Shown: piece by piece, positions 48,924 to 63,100 of the stretch | Numbering within the stretch: position 1 is the first letter of the stretch | How the letters are laid out: every line of letters starts with the position of its first letter | DNA from: Cordia subcordata | Lineage: Eukaryota; Streptophyta; Magnoliopsida; Boraginales; Cordiaceae | Direction: 5' to 3' | DNA: 64,000 bases | Assembly (NCBI GenBank): GCA_028554755.1 | Contig: JAPTOF010000003.1 | Coordinates: forward strand, 26,514,001-26,578,000 | Notes under the pieces: model-generated | The model's input: the letters and a program-made list of their open reading frames with translations, nothing else | What the model was told of the DNA's origin: nothing | Database searches by the model: none | Translations under genes and position numbers: made by a program

Positions 48924-51900
48924 TTAGAGGTCAATTGCTCCTGAAATTTTCTCATTCTGAATAGATAATGAGTCCTTGTGCGTCTCTTGACCTTCCATGC
49001 TAAATCTTGAGGCAGGCAAATCAGCACTTCTGTTTGATACGGAACCTGGCCCATCAAGAAGACTGCCTCTGTTCTTTACCTTTGCTTCGCCACCAAGATA
49101 ATTTGTCAGTACTCTCTTCACCCCGAAGCCACGGCCTGGTGGCTTGCTTCCGTTGCTGTTGGGTAATGGAGTCCCCTCGCCCCTTGCAGGGCTTACCAGT
49201 GGTACAGGCGAAAAGTTCAGTGTACCATTGGCTGTTTTGTGTGGAGTGCCTGAGACAGGCACTGAATATGGGATTGTGATCTTTCTGTGAGCAACTACAT
49301 TGACCGTAGGAACTGATGATAGCTTATCGGACTGCCTAGTCAACTCATCCACATACAGGAGATCATCAATACGTGCGACAATGTTAAACGCCAAGCTCTC
49401 CAGGACCCTTGAGTAGCTCTCCAAGATGGACTTCCCAACATCCTGAAAAGTTTAAAAAAGAGCTGTGCTTATTATCCAGATAGCAAAGCATTTCTTGAGG
49501 AAGGCATTGTAATTCAAGTAGATAAAGACCTTATTGCACTGAATCTTGCTAGCATCTAAAGCCGTTTGTGTGAGCCCTGGGAACTGCTGCTTCAAGCATA
49601 GCAAGAGGTTTTCTGCTCTTTCTGCGAACAGTTCCCTCTTGTCTCCATCAACCATTAGATCCTTGACCATTCCCCAAGATGATTTTGCAGTAGAGCGGTT
49701 TGAATGGGCTGGCGGTCTAGAATGAAGTCTTCGGCGCCATACGTAAATTGATGACTCCACACGATTTGCTATCTCTAGAGCAACATGTTCAGAAGACAAA
49801 TCAAGACAATCAAGCATACGCTCTGAAGAGAACTGGTCCGAAGTGACATAGCGATAGATGACATCCCCGAGGCAGGCTCTTCCATTCTGCACATGGAAAG
49901 ACACAATCAAGGGCAAATTTGTTTGCACAAGTCATAAGATTCAAAACTAATATAACAAGAAGCGAATCATTACATATATTCCTTTGCATAAGATCATGAT
50001 TAAATTACATAATGGAGAATCTTTTACATTGCCAGAGAGGTAATTAGCCATGAAAGCATTATAGGTACAAGGCAACAATGCTTTCTAGATAACTAATGAC
50101 ATCTGAAAATATTTAAAGCTGTTTTTGAAATCGCTACACAATTAAATGAAGCAGAAAAGTTAAACTCGTTCAAATATTAAACCTTTGGAAGAGTTTCTAA
50201 GTATGACTGGGGAACTTCCATTTCAGCTAGCGCAGTGCTATTGATGGCCATCACAGCTTTTAGAATTTGACTTGTAGATTCACGCCTGTGAATTAACTGC
50301 TTCCGTGTGTCTTCAAGAAGACCAGCAGGAGGGACACGTGGCACAGGCAGCCACCATTTGTCCTCTTGCCGCTGAATGGCTTTGCGGAAAGAGGCTGATC
50401 CATCACCCTCTGGGGCTACTACGCCTTGATCAACATACCAAAACTCCGGAGAGGTAAAACTATCCAATATCTCCTGCAACATTTTGGAAATAGTTAGAGT
50501 TCTTTCCTGCTATTGATATTTCAGATAAAGAAAATGCAAACTCTTACAAGAAGCATGTTGTCAAGCTTGCGAAGAGCTGGGAGATTGATAAATATATCTG
50601 ACCTTGGTCTGCAAGTCATCACCTGGAAAGGGATCGTGAATTAATCTAACAATAGTGTTAATATCCAAAAATCAGGATTAATTAATCAGGCACAAAAATC
50701 AGGATTAATTAATCAGGCACACTTGAGTTTCCTTTTGTGCATTACCAATCACTGAATCCGATGAATTTAACTTAATCTAAAGCAAAATCTTGATTATTGT
50801 TCAGCGCTACAATTATTCAAGCTTAATGGCATAGACGCATGCACAAAGTAACAAATCAAATAACGATCTCATAAAAAATAGTTCAGATCTGAACTAGCTT
50901 ATTTGGAATACCTCAAGCTTACTTCCATCGGGAAATGTTTGCCAAGATGGCATTAGTTCAACAATATGATCACTAACACTAAGAAGCCATTCCATCTCTC
51001 TTCGCCACATTGATTTCTTTTCAGCAGGCAAAGGTTCCAACCTCCATAGTTGGCCAAATACAGTAGCTACAGAATAAGTTGAACATTAAATTATTTTTAA
51101 AACCTTTTTGAAACTCTTGCATAATACAGTGGCAAGCTTCACTAGAGCGCTAGCTCACAAAAGAATAACTAAAAATTGAGACAAGAAGCTCGCCGAAGAG
51201 TGAGAGAATAAGTACCACTTAGGTTGGTGATCGCATTTGAAATGGCCAATGCAGTGCAAACCCCTTTACCACTACCAGACATGTCTTCACCAAGCAACAA
51301 CTTTGCAAACCTCTCTTTCATCATTTCCATCTCTGTTCAATTCAGTAATGCAACATTATCAGAATCATAAAGCAACAATTTGATGCCAAAAGATTACCTA
51401 ATCTGATCGTTATGATCAATAATTAGAAAGCACACTAAAACACAAAGCACAACTTCAGTTTGGTTGGAGTGTATAACACAACTTCTGAGTTGTGAAGAAT
51501 TGCATTTAATATTCCCATGTAAAGATGTTTTTAAATAATACAATACACTGAATATGAAATTTAAATTCCTAAAGCTAAGTTAAACAACTAACATATTATC
51601 ACTTAAAACAACCACGTAACTTACACATCTCAAAGCTCAGATAAACTTCTTGATTCATGCTCAATCAGTTTCTGAGCGCATGACTGTTCCTCTCATCTCT
51701 GGCCCCTTGAATTATGAGAGTTTTTCAAAAAGAAGCTAAAATTTTCAATTCATTCAAAGCATCTTCTTTTTTTTTTTCACAACTTTTACTGCATCAAATC
51801 TAAAAGTAAAGCAAAAGTTCAACTTGGTGGAGTTGAATTGTTCGACACTTTCCTAACGAACCGTCTGTCACTAGGCTATCACATTTTATGAATTAATCCA

Positions 51901-52252
51901 TAAACACGCAAATATTATAGCAATTGGTAGAAATACAGAAAATTAATAATGACCCAAAATTAACATTAAACAAACCTGAAATTTTTGAACCTTGCTTCTT
52001 GAACATGGCATCATCATCACCATCATCCTTCAAATGGGGCTTCTTTTCATGATTTTTGGAACACTTGGTTACTTGAGCCTTCTTAATAGGCCAACCCAAT
52101 GGAGAAGGTGAAAAGCAACAATCCTTACTGGCCTTGGCGTCATCTGATGAAGCATCACAACTTGTACTGCTCACTCTACACTCTGTTGACCCAGAATCAC
52201 TGGATGAATCAAACCCATCTTTCTTCTTGTTCTTCTCAGCTGCAGTGTCCAT
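48924..52252 (-). CDS. ROPGEF: RopGEF (PRONE-domain guanine nucleotide exchange factor for ROP GTPases)
   Basis: Activates plant Rho (ROP) GTPases at the plasma membrane, linking receptor kinases to polar growth. CDS complement(join(48924..49442,49530..49886,50183..50473,50548..50622,50912..51066,51216..51332,51976..52252)), 596 aa, all introns GT/AG and in phase. A variable, Ser/Asp/Lys-rich N-terminus (1-92) is followed by the PRONE domain at about 93-455: [69 protein letters not shown] (the catalytic WW loop) and [20 protein letters not shown]. The C-terminal tail (456-596) is Pro/Ser-rich with the family's [10 protein letters not shown] and would be the autoinhibitory, kinase-binding part. 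No residue seems missing. Gene order suggests an orthologue of Arabidopsis ROPGEF5 (At5g05940); the exact paralogue is uncertain. Confidence 0.94.
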
Positions 52253-53031
52253 TTTTCCTCTTTAAACTACTTCGAATCTTGAAAAAGAAAAATTTTAAAA
52301 AGGACCCAGAATTTTTTATAAGTTTGTTATGTGACTGATTTTGAAGTAGGCCATGAAAAATTTGTAAGTTTAGCTTATAAATAAAGTATGAAACTTTATG
52401 ATATTTTCAAAGGGAAATAAATCCAAGAAAAAATTGAAATTTAGATCATAAAGTTTGAAATCTTATGGGGTTTTTCCGTAAGGGAAAGAAAGGACAAAAT
52501 TTGAGGAGATGAAGGTTTTAATGACACTTGGCCTAACAAATGAGTTGCCGAGGATGTGTGTGAGAGAGCGTGTGTGTGTGTGTGTGTGTGATTTTATTCT
52601 CTATTGCTGTTTCACTGAGTTTCTGTGAGTAGCTGCTCAGCCCTGCAGGTTTGATTTTCAAAGTTTATAACTGCCAAAGCAAAGGTGTCCAACGTCTAGT
52701 TTCCGCCCAAAAGTCCATTTCATTTCATTTTCAAACCAAAAAACTATAAAGTAAAAGGACCTTTTTAGCCGTAGGGGTGACGGATCTGTTGACTTGAATC
52801 TGTTGCAGATGTGGGGTTAACTCCTTTTTTTTGTGTAATTTTTTACAAATTTTGAGGAAAAATATTCAATGGGGCAAATATTGTTCAAGTACATCAAAGA
52901 GAAATTGAAATGAGATTTTTTTTCATTATCTTATAATTCTTGTGGAGAAATTTAAATGAGATGTTTTTTTTCATTTATTATCTAACTTTTTGAATACAAT
53001 CTCAGCTCGTCTGTTTCTATTATAAATGAAT
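52253..53031. other. Promoter region of the RopGEF gene
   Basis: Non-coding, including the leader and a (GT)n tract (listed separately) about 320 bp upstream of the start codon. Confidence 0.4.
52571..52590. repeat. (TG)10 microsatellite
   Basis: Twenty bases of uninterrupted TG follow an AG-rich patch, within the upstream region of the RopGEF gene. Confidence 0.9.
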
Positions 53032-53034
53032 TAA

Positions 53035-53423
53035 GAGCCCATTTGGCTCTGCTTATTTTTAAGTGCTTATATAAGCAAAACGTTGCTGTTAAATTAGTGA
53101 AAAATAAATAGAGATATTTTTAGATAATATGTGCTTATAAGCTGCTGACATGTTTGGCTAATGAGTGCTTATAAGTAATAATAATAGTTAAAATGACTAA
53201 AAAGGACACATAATTAATTAATGTGACAAAAACTATTTAATTTGTGAGGATAAACATGTTTTTTTAATAGGTTTGGCTAATTGGCTTATAAGCACAAAAA
53301 TTTTAAGTAGCTCCAACCTACTTTTTTTTACCTGTTTATAAGCAACTTTACAAAACTTGTAATTTTTTTGTTTTTGACTTATAAGTTGGTCAAACCAGCT
53401 TATAAACAAAGCCAAACGGGTTC
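53035..53423. mobile_element. Tourist-like (PIF/Harbinger) MITE with TAA duplication
   Basis: 389 bp. Ends GAGCCCATTTGGCT and, inverted, GAACCCGTTTGGCT; flanked by TAA at 53032-53034 and 53424-53426. The inside is rich in 'cttataagc' motifs in both directions. No coding capacity. Confidence 0.75.
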
Positions 53424-53668
53424 TAAATAGAGACTGGTTACCAAAATGGTGAGGAGGATAAATGCAACAACCAACGAGTTGGTTTGGATTAAAGAAGGTT
53501 TTGTACTGAAAAGTTAGACAGGTTTTGCATTTGCTTTTCAATTTTTTTTTTTTTTGCAGGTCAAAATTAGTGTACTAAATTTTAAATTTTTTATGTGTAC
53601 AAAAATTTTATTAAAAAAGATAAATAAATAAACAATACAAAATACAATAAATCTCTTTACAGATTTAA

Positions 53669-53999
53669 GGTAAATTATCCCTGTAGTCCTTTAATTTTTA
53701 ACCAAATGACGCAACAGTCATTTATCTTTCTAATTGAACCTTTTAATCATTTGATTTTATCTCCCTTGTCATTGTTAGTTCAAATTTAAAATTCCGTCCA
53801 TATATAACATACCATAGATAACGGCTAAATATGGACAGAATTTCGAATTTGGACTAACAGCTAAACATGGACAAAATTTCTGATTTGGACTAACGACGAT
53901 AACAGAGATAAAATTAGAGAACTAAAAGGCTCAGTCAGAAACATAATGGATCACTGTGTCATTTAGTAAAAAATTAAAGAACTACGAGGTAATTTACTC
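53669..53999. mobile_element. Mutator-type MITE with near-perfect 9-bp TSD
   Basis: 331 bp, with arms of about 135 bp inverted to each other (for example 53676-53800 against 53870-53990). Ends GGTAAATTA and, inverted, GAGTAAATTA. Flanks CAGATTTAA (53660-53668) and CAAATTTAA (54000-54008), 8 of 9 matching. Confidence 0.7.
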
Positions 54000-54008
54000 C
54001 AAATTTAA

Positions 54009-54820
54009 TTTTTTTCACCTTATCCGGCCGAAGCGATAAATGAAAAGTCCTCCCAATAAATACGCTTCGTAAATTCAAACTCGTATTATCTTTTTTAAAA
54101 ACACGAGACAGCTATCACCTTACTGACAACTTATTAATAAAATTTAAACTTTTTAATTAAATAATAACTCAATATGATATCAGAACCCAACTACCTTCGA
54201 AAAGTCTTGTGCCAAGGCCATGTGACATTTGTTTATCATATTAACAATAAATGGTGCGTGTATCACTTGCATCGTGCAACTAAAAGCATTACATAATTGA
54301 AACCGGCAGACCAAGAGGGACAGAACAAGCCAAGCAAAACCTGTCCCTGTTTTGATGTTCCAATCAAAATTTACGACTTGTTAGTTGAAGTTTAAAATAA
54401 AGGACTCCTTTTTTTTAATTAATGTTCTTGCAATGGTAATACGTTACCAAATTCATTAATTATACTTGGATTGTCTTAAGACCAACATAACTTTAATGAA
54501 ATACATGCCAATTATACATCGATAAAAATAATATTTATGTCCTAAAACTCGAAATTAGGGTTGAAGATATTTGTCTGCAAGTATGTGATAAACTGATATA
54601 ATTCCATCTACGATTGGGAAAAAAAGGAAGAAGATATTTATGGCATAAATTGCTAACGGTAAAAAAGTGATGAGAAGCAGGTGAAATTTCAAATTATGTG
54701 GTCCAGGCTGCATATTCTATCACCAAGATGGACCTGCATGTTTAATTTTGATTGTTTGAAGATGATGGGTAAAAATCAAATAAACAGTGAAGTATTGACT
54801 CTTCAGCCATCACATACATA
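54009..54820. other. Intergenic DNA
   Basis: AT-rich. No gene or repeat recognised. Confidence 0.4.
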
Positions 54821-55038
54821 GGGCTTGTTTAGATTTATTTTTTTTAAGTGCTTTTTAATAATTTTTGAAAAATAGTTTTTTTTTTTAAAGTTGAAATTTT
54901 TTACTTATAAAAAAAACTGGATTTGAACTTTTTTTAAAATTTTAATTTTTTTAGAAACCAAATCAAATAGTTATTGCAAAAGTAATATAACTTTTTTAAT
55001 AAAAAAAATGTTAGAAAAATGACAATCCAAATATGCCC
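54821..55038. mobile_element. Short MITE, family shared with 56419-56627
   Basis: 218 bp from GGGCTTGTTTAGATT to the inverted GGGCATATTTGGATTG. The inside is dominated by T runs and A runs that pair. The next copy at 56419-56627 has the same plan and shared phrases ('agaaaccaaatcaaatagtt' against 'agaagccaaatcaaatagtt'). Confidence 0.6.
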
Positions 55039-56418
55039 ATAGTCCATATCTATATAATAGTGACGAGCATATATAGCAGCCAAGACCATTGTGTTGTCTC
55101 GAGGCAAGGAATTATAATGCGACAATCATATTAGGGCATTTTTGTGATGTAGAAGCTCGAGGTAGATTAAGATCTTTCCCAAATATATTAATTAATCTAA
55201 ACTATGCCCTAACTTGAATTAGAGAGATTTTAGTGTTTCGAAAGCTAGCATGTAAAATTCTGTTTCATAAAACATACACAATTATTGGTTAATAGTCAAC
55301 CACAATCATGGATTTATCATTTAGCTTTTTTCTTGTGTGCTTTGACTAATTTGATATCGAAATGTGAAAGAATCTTTCAGAAAACTCCCATAAATCCCTT
55401 TCCACAACCAAAATTTAGTTTAAAATTATATTCTGATAGTACTATTTACAAAGTAAATCTTATAAAATTCTTTAAGTTAAACATTTATGCATTTTTAATT
55501 AAACAAAAAATTTATATATAATATTGCCTACAGACCATGCTTCTAGGCGTCCATTATAGCGGTTGTGCAAGTCAAACGAATTGTTAGTTGCTGTGGAATC
55601 AATGACGAAGCGAAATTAAATTCCAATCTGAGCTTCTACAATTATAGAGGGTGAAATTGAAGGCTAATGGTCAATAATTTTGAGTTTTATAGGTCCCAAT
55701 TTTCGTGCATAACATATATTTCCAAACACAAAAGAGTGTCTCGAAATATGTGATAAGAAAAGCAAGATCATTTTTTTTTTCTTATGAGAAAGAACACACT
55801 TACTAATAGGCAGGACCAAATTAGACCATTCTAAAGATATCAAATATAATCATGTAGAAGCATGTCTCAACATATATTTTATATTGCTTAACACTACATG
55901 ATATGTTTGTAATAGGAAGGTATAAATTTAAACTTGACCCTTTTGATTATTATAAACTGTTACCCGATGCACCGTTCCATAGTGTAACAAAGCAAAGAAG
56001 AAGATTCTTTTAAATATAGCTTAGCATGCGTGAATAGCCTGAAAACTTCAATTAGGAAATTTTGTTTTTCAGGAGATCGAATGGTAGGTCTATTTGTTAA
56101 TTTTGAACTCTTCTTGTTGTAAAAAGGCTCCAGTCAAGTTTGAGCTCGTGACAAGGAGTAATGAGCTGCAACTCGAACTAATATTATGATTTGCTGTGCC
56201 AGATATACATATATCCTCAGTTTAGTACGTAAAATTCTAAGATATGTAATAAAAATTTCAAAAAGAAAATCTAGGAAGAAAGAAGTGCGACAACCTTGGC
56301 ATGGAACCTTTTCTAAAGTCCATTTACTTCCACGTGCTCATCTTAAGAAACAATTGATTGCTTAAGATTAAGACATGAAATAATTAAAAATGCTAGTCGA
56401 GTAATGTGAGTTGCCCTC
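55039..56418. other. Intergenic DNA
   Basis: AT-rich. The short frame 55285-55521 shows no domain. Nothing to annotate. Confidence 0.4.
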
Positions 56419-56627
56419 AGGGCTCCTTTGGATTGGCTTTTTTTAAAAGTGTTTTTTTTAATAACTTTTGAAAAGTAATTTTTTTGAAGAAGTTGAAAAT
56501 TCTGATTTCTAAAAAAAATTATATTTAAGCTTTTCTCAGAGTTTCAACTTTTTTAGAAGCCAAATCAAATAGTTTTTGCAAATTTGATGCAAATTCCTAA
56601 AAAAAAAATTAATCTAAACAGGTCTTG
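56419..56627. mobile_element. Short MITE, second copy of the 54821 family
   Basis: About 209 bp from AGGGCTCCTTTGGATTGGC to the inverted AAGACCTGTTTAGATTAAT. Same organisation and shared inner phrase as 54821-55038, so both belong to one family. Confidence 0.55.
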
Positions 56628-58213
56628 AATTGGATGGCACAAAAAGCTTCTAGATTTTTTTGCTGGGAAGGTGTCTCAAATCTTCACTTTGATATTTGAG
56701 AGTTGAAACAGTAAAGATAAAGGCGAGGTTTCTCTTTCTTTTCTCGTTTTCTTTTGCAGGGGTTTCGAAATTATGATGGAAAAGCTACAAGCCACCTTGC
56801 ATGTGCTTTGTTATTCTCGTTATTCAAATGAGGTAACGTCTCTTTTTTGTGGTTGTGATCATAGCAATACTCCCAGTACGGTGGCGGTGCTTACTTTAAC
56901 CTTGCACGTGCTTTCTGTCTCGTTATTCGAATTTACTAAAACCTTATTTTGAAGAATGGAAGAAGATATTAAACGTTATCGGTTTAAGTCCTTTGCATAT
57001 GTATAGAGAGATAAATAAATATTTAATTAACTTGTCAATTTTTATTTTAACTATTCTGTTAGAAATACACTTACATAAACGCTCTCCTAATTCAATCAAA
57101 GAGCTTGTTAGGGGAAAATGTTCGAGGAGTTCAATCCTCGAGAATGATGATCAATTAATTTTATGTAGCCTCCCATTTAAAAAAAATAGCAACTTCCCAT
57201 CAAAAGGGCTGGTTGGATGGAAGTTTTTCATCAAAAATAAAATAATTTTTATAAAAAATTTGCCCAATCCACATTTTTGTTGACTTTTAAAATAATAGAA
57301 ACTCTTTAAGAAAAACTCATTGTGAAAATTTTTTTCAAAGAAAAAAAAATTGAGTTTTTAAAGAAAATATCTTTTTGGAAAATTGTATAAGAATCGCTAT
57401 TTTTATAAGTTGATTAATGGGCCGTAAATCAATTCTTGGGTTCGTAAAATCTACTAGAGCAGAAACGTTTTTCCAGTGCGATTGAGCCTTGGGCTCGTAT
57501 GATGAGGATCACGACTTCTGTAGCCCAATAAATGCGGCCATCCCTTTTAGAAAGCAAACTGTCCCTAAATCAGGCCACGGGTACATCGTGCATATGATAA
57601 ACACTCTTAAGGACCAATTCTTAAGGGACCGTCGTGCTTCCAACTGTTCCTTTGGGCTGGTTGTGAGCCCAATCAATTGCACCCAAATCCAATTCTTGGA
57701 TTTCAACATCATGGATACGGATTGTACTTGTGAACCAATTTCAAGTTAAAGCAGTTCAGATCATATTAGACTTGAACTAATTTCTATTGAGATGAGAGTG
57801 GTTAAGAAAAAACCCTCTTAACATGTGCACTTACCTCTATGTTAAAGGCACATAAAACTCTTTATGATTTTACAACTTGTTGATAACCCCATCGTTGTTT
57901 TACAAATGTTGAACTATTTTGACATGTCAATAACAAAAAAATTCAAGTAAATTAATGCAAATTTCTTCTCTAATTTTAAAAATTATACAAATTCCTGCCT
58001 CTAATTTGAAATAAGGTGCAAACACACTCCTACATGAGTGGATAAATAAAAAATGTACGTCTAAAATTATGTAAATTTCTTAGTTTGTATGACTCCTTAT
58101 TGAGCAATACAAATATATGTAGTAATAATTGAAAATATATATCAAAAAAAGTATTATAGGTCATATAATATGAATTTAGAAGTCGAAACTAATCTAATTG
58201 CTTTATTTGAAAG
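56628..58213. other. Intergenic DNA
   Basis: No gene recognised. 57420-57750 is less AT-rich and has an 86-codon frame on the plus strand and a 67-codon one opposite; neither has a domain or a plausible leader. Confidence 0.35.
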
Positions 58214-58475
58214 GGTTTATTTCTTTAATAGTTCCTAGACTATTGTACTTGTCACATTTTATACACTTTGACTTTTGAAAATAAATATTTTAGTCCTTGA
58301 ATCAATAAAATAAATTCTTTTTAAAGGACTAATATCATCCCATTTATTAAAGTCCAGAGACTGGTGATGCCTCATTTATCAAACTCCATGGGTTAAAAAA
58401 TTCATTTTGAAAGTCAAGGGATTAAAATAAGACAAAGTCAATAGTTAAGAGACTATTATAGAATTAGGAAAAATC
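58214..58475. mobile_element. MITE-like inverted repeat
   Basis: About 260 bp whose halves are inverted copies: left 'ttaatagttcctagactatt' and 'tgacttttgaaaataaatattttagtcc'; right, inverted, 'ataatagtctcttaactatt' and 'tgactttcaaaatgaatttttt'. The ends are approximate and no duplication could be fixed. Confidence 0.5.
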
Positions 58476-60108
58476 CAAAACACTTTAAAATAAAAATTAA
58501 AACTACATAAAAGTTAAACATCTTCAAATTAGAACTTTTCAAAAAGAAACTTCTAAACAATAGTTTTTACATTATATTAAATTTTATTTATTTTTAAATA
58601 TTAATTTATATTTTTTAAAATATAATAATATTATTAAAATAATTAAAATTTTAATACGTAAAATACAAATTAAACAATCGATAATGTTTATCCAATCATT
58701 TGTCGGTAGAAGGGGACCCTTTTTTTTTCCCAAATTCGAAGAGGCTGAAGGCGAACGTTCGGTTAGAGCATCCGTCTCGCTACGATTCATAATAAACAGA
58801 CAGAAAGACATCGGACCCACCCCAGAAAAGCCGTGAATTTACGCGAAAATATCCGATTCATTATTATCCTTCATACTAAAATCCAGCAATACATACATAG
58901 ATATAACGACGGCTTTTGCATTTCAGCCAGCCCAACAAATAACAGAAAGAATTAGGAAACACACAAGATAGTAAACGACTCCATACGCACGGCGCCTTTG
59001 ACCATACATACCCTCCTTTTCCATCAAAAAGGTAACTTTTTTTTCTTTTTAATCTATTTTGACACATCATATATTTCATGTATAATTTTATCAAATTTGA
59101 TATCTTTGTTAAGAGATACAGATTTTAACTATTTCTTCCCTTATCCCCTGTTCGTCATGGATTTTGGGTTTATATATGTTCGTAAATTTGTGCAGTGCTC
59201 ATTTTTTATGTATATGAAATGTTCTTTATTGGCTAATTATGTTTGAAGTGATCCGATAATGCCACACGGATGCACAAATTTGAAATTAGGATTACTGAAA
59301 TGAAAATTTGGTATACAAAACTCTTGCTACGCACGGCTGTGACAGCTGACTTGTTTATCTGGGGAAGTTTTGATTAGTAGACTTTGGAAAGATTGATGGT
59401 AAAATTGATGAGCAGTGATCTCTGTTAGATGTATTCTGTATCAGGATTGATGAATATTTATGTTTATATGTTAAAGATAGTATTGGATCCTGTAAGAAGG
59501 GATATAAAGAGATTGACAAAAGATTGTAATATACATGAATGCGCTGAAGACCGCAAAATGATTTGGAGTCCACATAACTCTGGCTTTCTCACTACCTGTT
59601 CGAAAGGATAATACATGTACTTAACCAGGAAAGTAAGACTGCCTTGGATGAGTGCCTTTTTTATTTCCCTAGTTGATCGGGTTGGCACTGTGCTTGGGAA
59701 GTCAAGTTTTTTTCCACACGTTCTCAACAAGTATCATGATTGTTTCATTGACGAATTGCTATGTTGTTATCCGGTAAATGAACTGCCAAGTATGCCTTCT
59801 CTTGTTGTTCGCTAGTCACTACTTCTTTGCTTCAAACTTTGTGCTTCGTTTTAGTGATTTCTTATGTTTATTTCCATTTTTAGAGTATTGGTTCCGCATT
59901 CTGATCACTTCCTGGAGCCATCCATTTGGGGACTACTTCATAACCCTCTTTTAGTGGCATTATTCCTCTCTAAGTCTGCCAAGACAACCAGTGACGAACA
60001 GCACCAATGAACAGTTTCAAAAGTTAAGGGGCAGTGAGAACTATTCCCCGATAAGATCCACTCTGTTCTACGTTTACCACTGCAGCAACATCAGTGAACT
60101 TGGTCAGA
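58476..60108 (+). other. Promoter and untranslated leader of the guanylyl-cyclase-like gene
   Basis: 58700-59030 is less AT-rich and reads like a leader. AAAAAG followed by GTAACTTTTT near 59031 could be a donor of a leader intron. Frames at 59429-59815 have no recognisable domain and I do not call them genes. Confidence 0.35.
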
Positions 60109-63100
60109 ATGTGGCCTTTGTATCTACTTTTAAACAAGTTTATGGGAGCAGAAGAAGAAAATATACAAGGATCAACAAACAATCACCTGAGTTTGGTTCA
60201 CTCTTACCCATTAAAACAGTCATTGAATAGGGACAGGTACAATGATGCAGTAGCGTCTTGTTCGCATAATGTTGAAGTAAGTACCCTCATGCACTCATAA
60301 GTCATAGCTTCGTGATTTGAAGTATCCTCCATTGTATTTTATACTGAAAGAGGTTCAAGAGAAGCATCTCTAAGCTAATCTATTGTCAAGCAACATCTTT
60401 AGTCTTGTTAGTTTGTTGATTTACTAATCAGAGATGAATTAAGTTTTAGCTCTCCTCTCACCCCATCAAGGTGTATTTGTTATGATAGGTACCACATATA
60501 AACCAATTACACACATGGGATTGTGGTCTTGCTTGTGTTTTAATGGTTTTGAGAACTCTCGGCATCAATGACACTAGTCTTGAAGAATTGGGGGGGCTTT
60601 GCTGTACGGCCAGGTATCCTATATGCCAAAGAAAAGGATTTGAGATCGTCACTTATCTTTCTTTACTTGTGCACCTACTAATGGCTATCTTTTCGGTATG
60701 AGCTAATTTTGGTTATGCATGTGTATATTGGCATCTTGATACAAGTGGTATTGCTCTTCCTGTGTGCACTTACTTACATTGATGTACTTGCTTCTTATAT
60801 CTGCCTAACTGTGATAAATGAGTCACTAAAGTGAGGAGGGGCAAAGGACTTCTTTTGGTATTGTTTTCCGGCTGGAAGTGGGGGAATCAAGTGTGGGGAG
60901 ATAGATATGAGACAACAGGAGGAAATGTTTCTTCTGTATGTTTTTATATTATTGGACAAATCTCAGATGAGATGTTATTGGTTTCCGAGAGAAGAATAAC
61001 ATATTATGCTAATTCAAAGATTATATAACTGAATGAGTTTAATTCTCACAGGTAGGGGGCAGAGGGGGTTACCTGCTCCCTGTATTAGCTCCATGAATAT
61101 TTTGTACTACTCGTATTTTAGTTCTTTCCTGGCTGGCTTCATACGTAATCTTGGAATTCGCTCAATCCAACTCTTTTGGTTTTTCAACCTGTAGTCCTGT
61201 TTTTTTTTAAAACACAGACAATGTTCTGTGGTCTGTCTCCTGTGTGCTCTACAAGTCATTTTCTCGTAATATTGTGATAAAAATTCACAATATTTATGGC
61301 TTTTCCAATGGTTGTCCGTCTTGTCGATACTAGTAGCTTCTTGTGGTATATATTATCAAGATCACCTGCTTTTCTAAGAGTGCAAAACATATCCAGATCC
61401 TATCCTATATAAAGATATTTATTTTCTTAGAGATTTACTTAAAGTCCTGTTTCAGTCCATAAAGGTTGCATAGAAAAATTTGACTTTTGTGGTTAATTTT
61501 CACAGCTTTTTCTTCTTAACCTGTGTATGCTTTTTTTTTTTTTGGCAGTATTTGGACAGTTGATTTGGCATATTTGTTGAAGAAGTTTTCTGTTAATTTT
61601 TCCTACTTCACAGTAACATTGGGAGCAAACCCAAATTTTTCTGGGGAGACGTTTTACAAGGTGATGTCCTGTCTCAAGAACGCAATTACATATTTGATTA
61701 GTCTATATGCATCACAAAATTCTTATAACCAGTGGACCATAACTTCGTATAGATATCCTAACGAAATGTCGAGTTGTATGTTGCGTCAATGCGTTTATTG
61801 GGGTCTATGAATACTTTGACATGTGAGTTTATACATCTTCAGATCTTTTTCAATATTATGTGTGCGCTGTCTATAAAGAAAGTGTGTTGGGTTTATGGAG
61901 AGGGAAAAGAAAATGTATGCAGGCTGTAACCCCAACTCTATCAGTAGCTTCACATACTAATAATTGCTAGAAGTCTCCCAAAATGTTTAGCACTACTTAA
62001 GATTTAAGATTTACATTGCCCACAGTTTCTTAATGAACTACTTATTATATATGATCTGTTGTACTGAAAAAGGAGTGGTAGTGCAGGAGCAATTGCCAAC
62101 TGATCTAGTGCGAGTCAATATGCTGTTTCAGAAAGCACGTGAAGCGGGAATTATTATAGAGGTATTACTTATGTATCTAAATCTTATTCATTCTTCTATA
62201 TCTAATGGAACATCCCATGCCCCCCACCCCTAAACCCAAGATAGAAAGAAAAAGGAAAAAAAGAAAACACTCCACCTACATTCTCGCATACACAAAAGCT
62301 AGAGTTTGAAAGTGTATATTCTCCACTTAACAATAGGCTTAACTCTTATGCCATAATGTTTTTCATTGGCTGCATAAGTCCTTTTCCTCATTCTGCTGTA
62401 TTTGAGGACATTTTTCCATCAAGGAACACTATGTGAAATCTATACCAAATTATTCATTTTAAAAACTTTTATTTCCATCTTCTTCTTTTAAGAAACCATG
62501 AAAAGTATATAGCTTATTTCTCGTTTATTTATCATAACATAATATTATATGCTGGTAACTTGTTCATAAAATATTTAACTAAGCCAATCTTGTTCACATA
62601 TTTCAGCTCTCCTTTTCAATGTCCATTCACATCCTTCTTTTACAGCGCAGGTCAATTAGTGCAGAAGAAATTTCATCATTGATTTCATCTGGAAAATATA
62701 TTGCAATTGCTCTAGTTGACCAGTACAAATTAAGGTATACTCTTATTTCTCCCAGTCCAAATGATTTAATTGTGGAATCATGAACATTTGTTGGTTCAAT
62801 TGTTGGATGGATATCGTCACATATGATTTTAGAGAAAACAGAATGCATCTTCCCTTACTATTCTGACATAATGTTTGGATGCAGCCATTCTTGGTTAAAA
62901 GATTTCTGTCTCTCAGGCCTCCACAATGGCAACCCAGGATACACTGGTGAGAAATGATGCATGTATCTGTATGTTTTTGCTCTTTTCTCGAGTATAATTT
63001 TATGAAAAATGAACGACTGAAGCAGTTACCCTTCCACATGTTGTTGTTGTTATAGCTTTACTAGTAAGGTTGAAAATCATCAATTTCCATTTTGTCAAAC

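Noticed and set aside
57489..57749. 86-codon open frame on the plus strand
   Set aside because: No domain, no plausible promoter or splice context, and an equally open frame on the other strand.
60094..60108. Upstream start for the guanylyl-cyclase-like gene
   Set aside because: The in-frame codon at 60094 is GTG, not ATG; MWPLYLLLNKF at 60109 matches the homologue's start.
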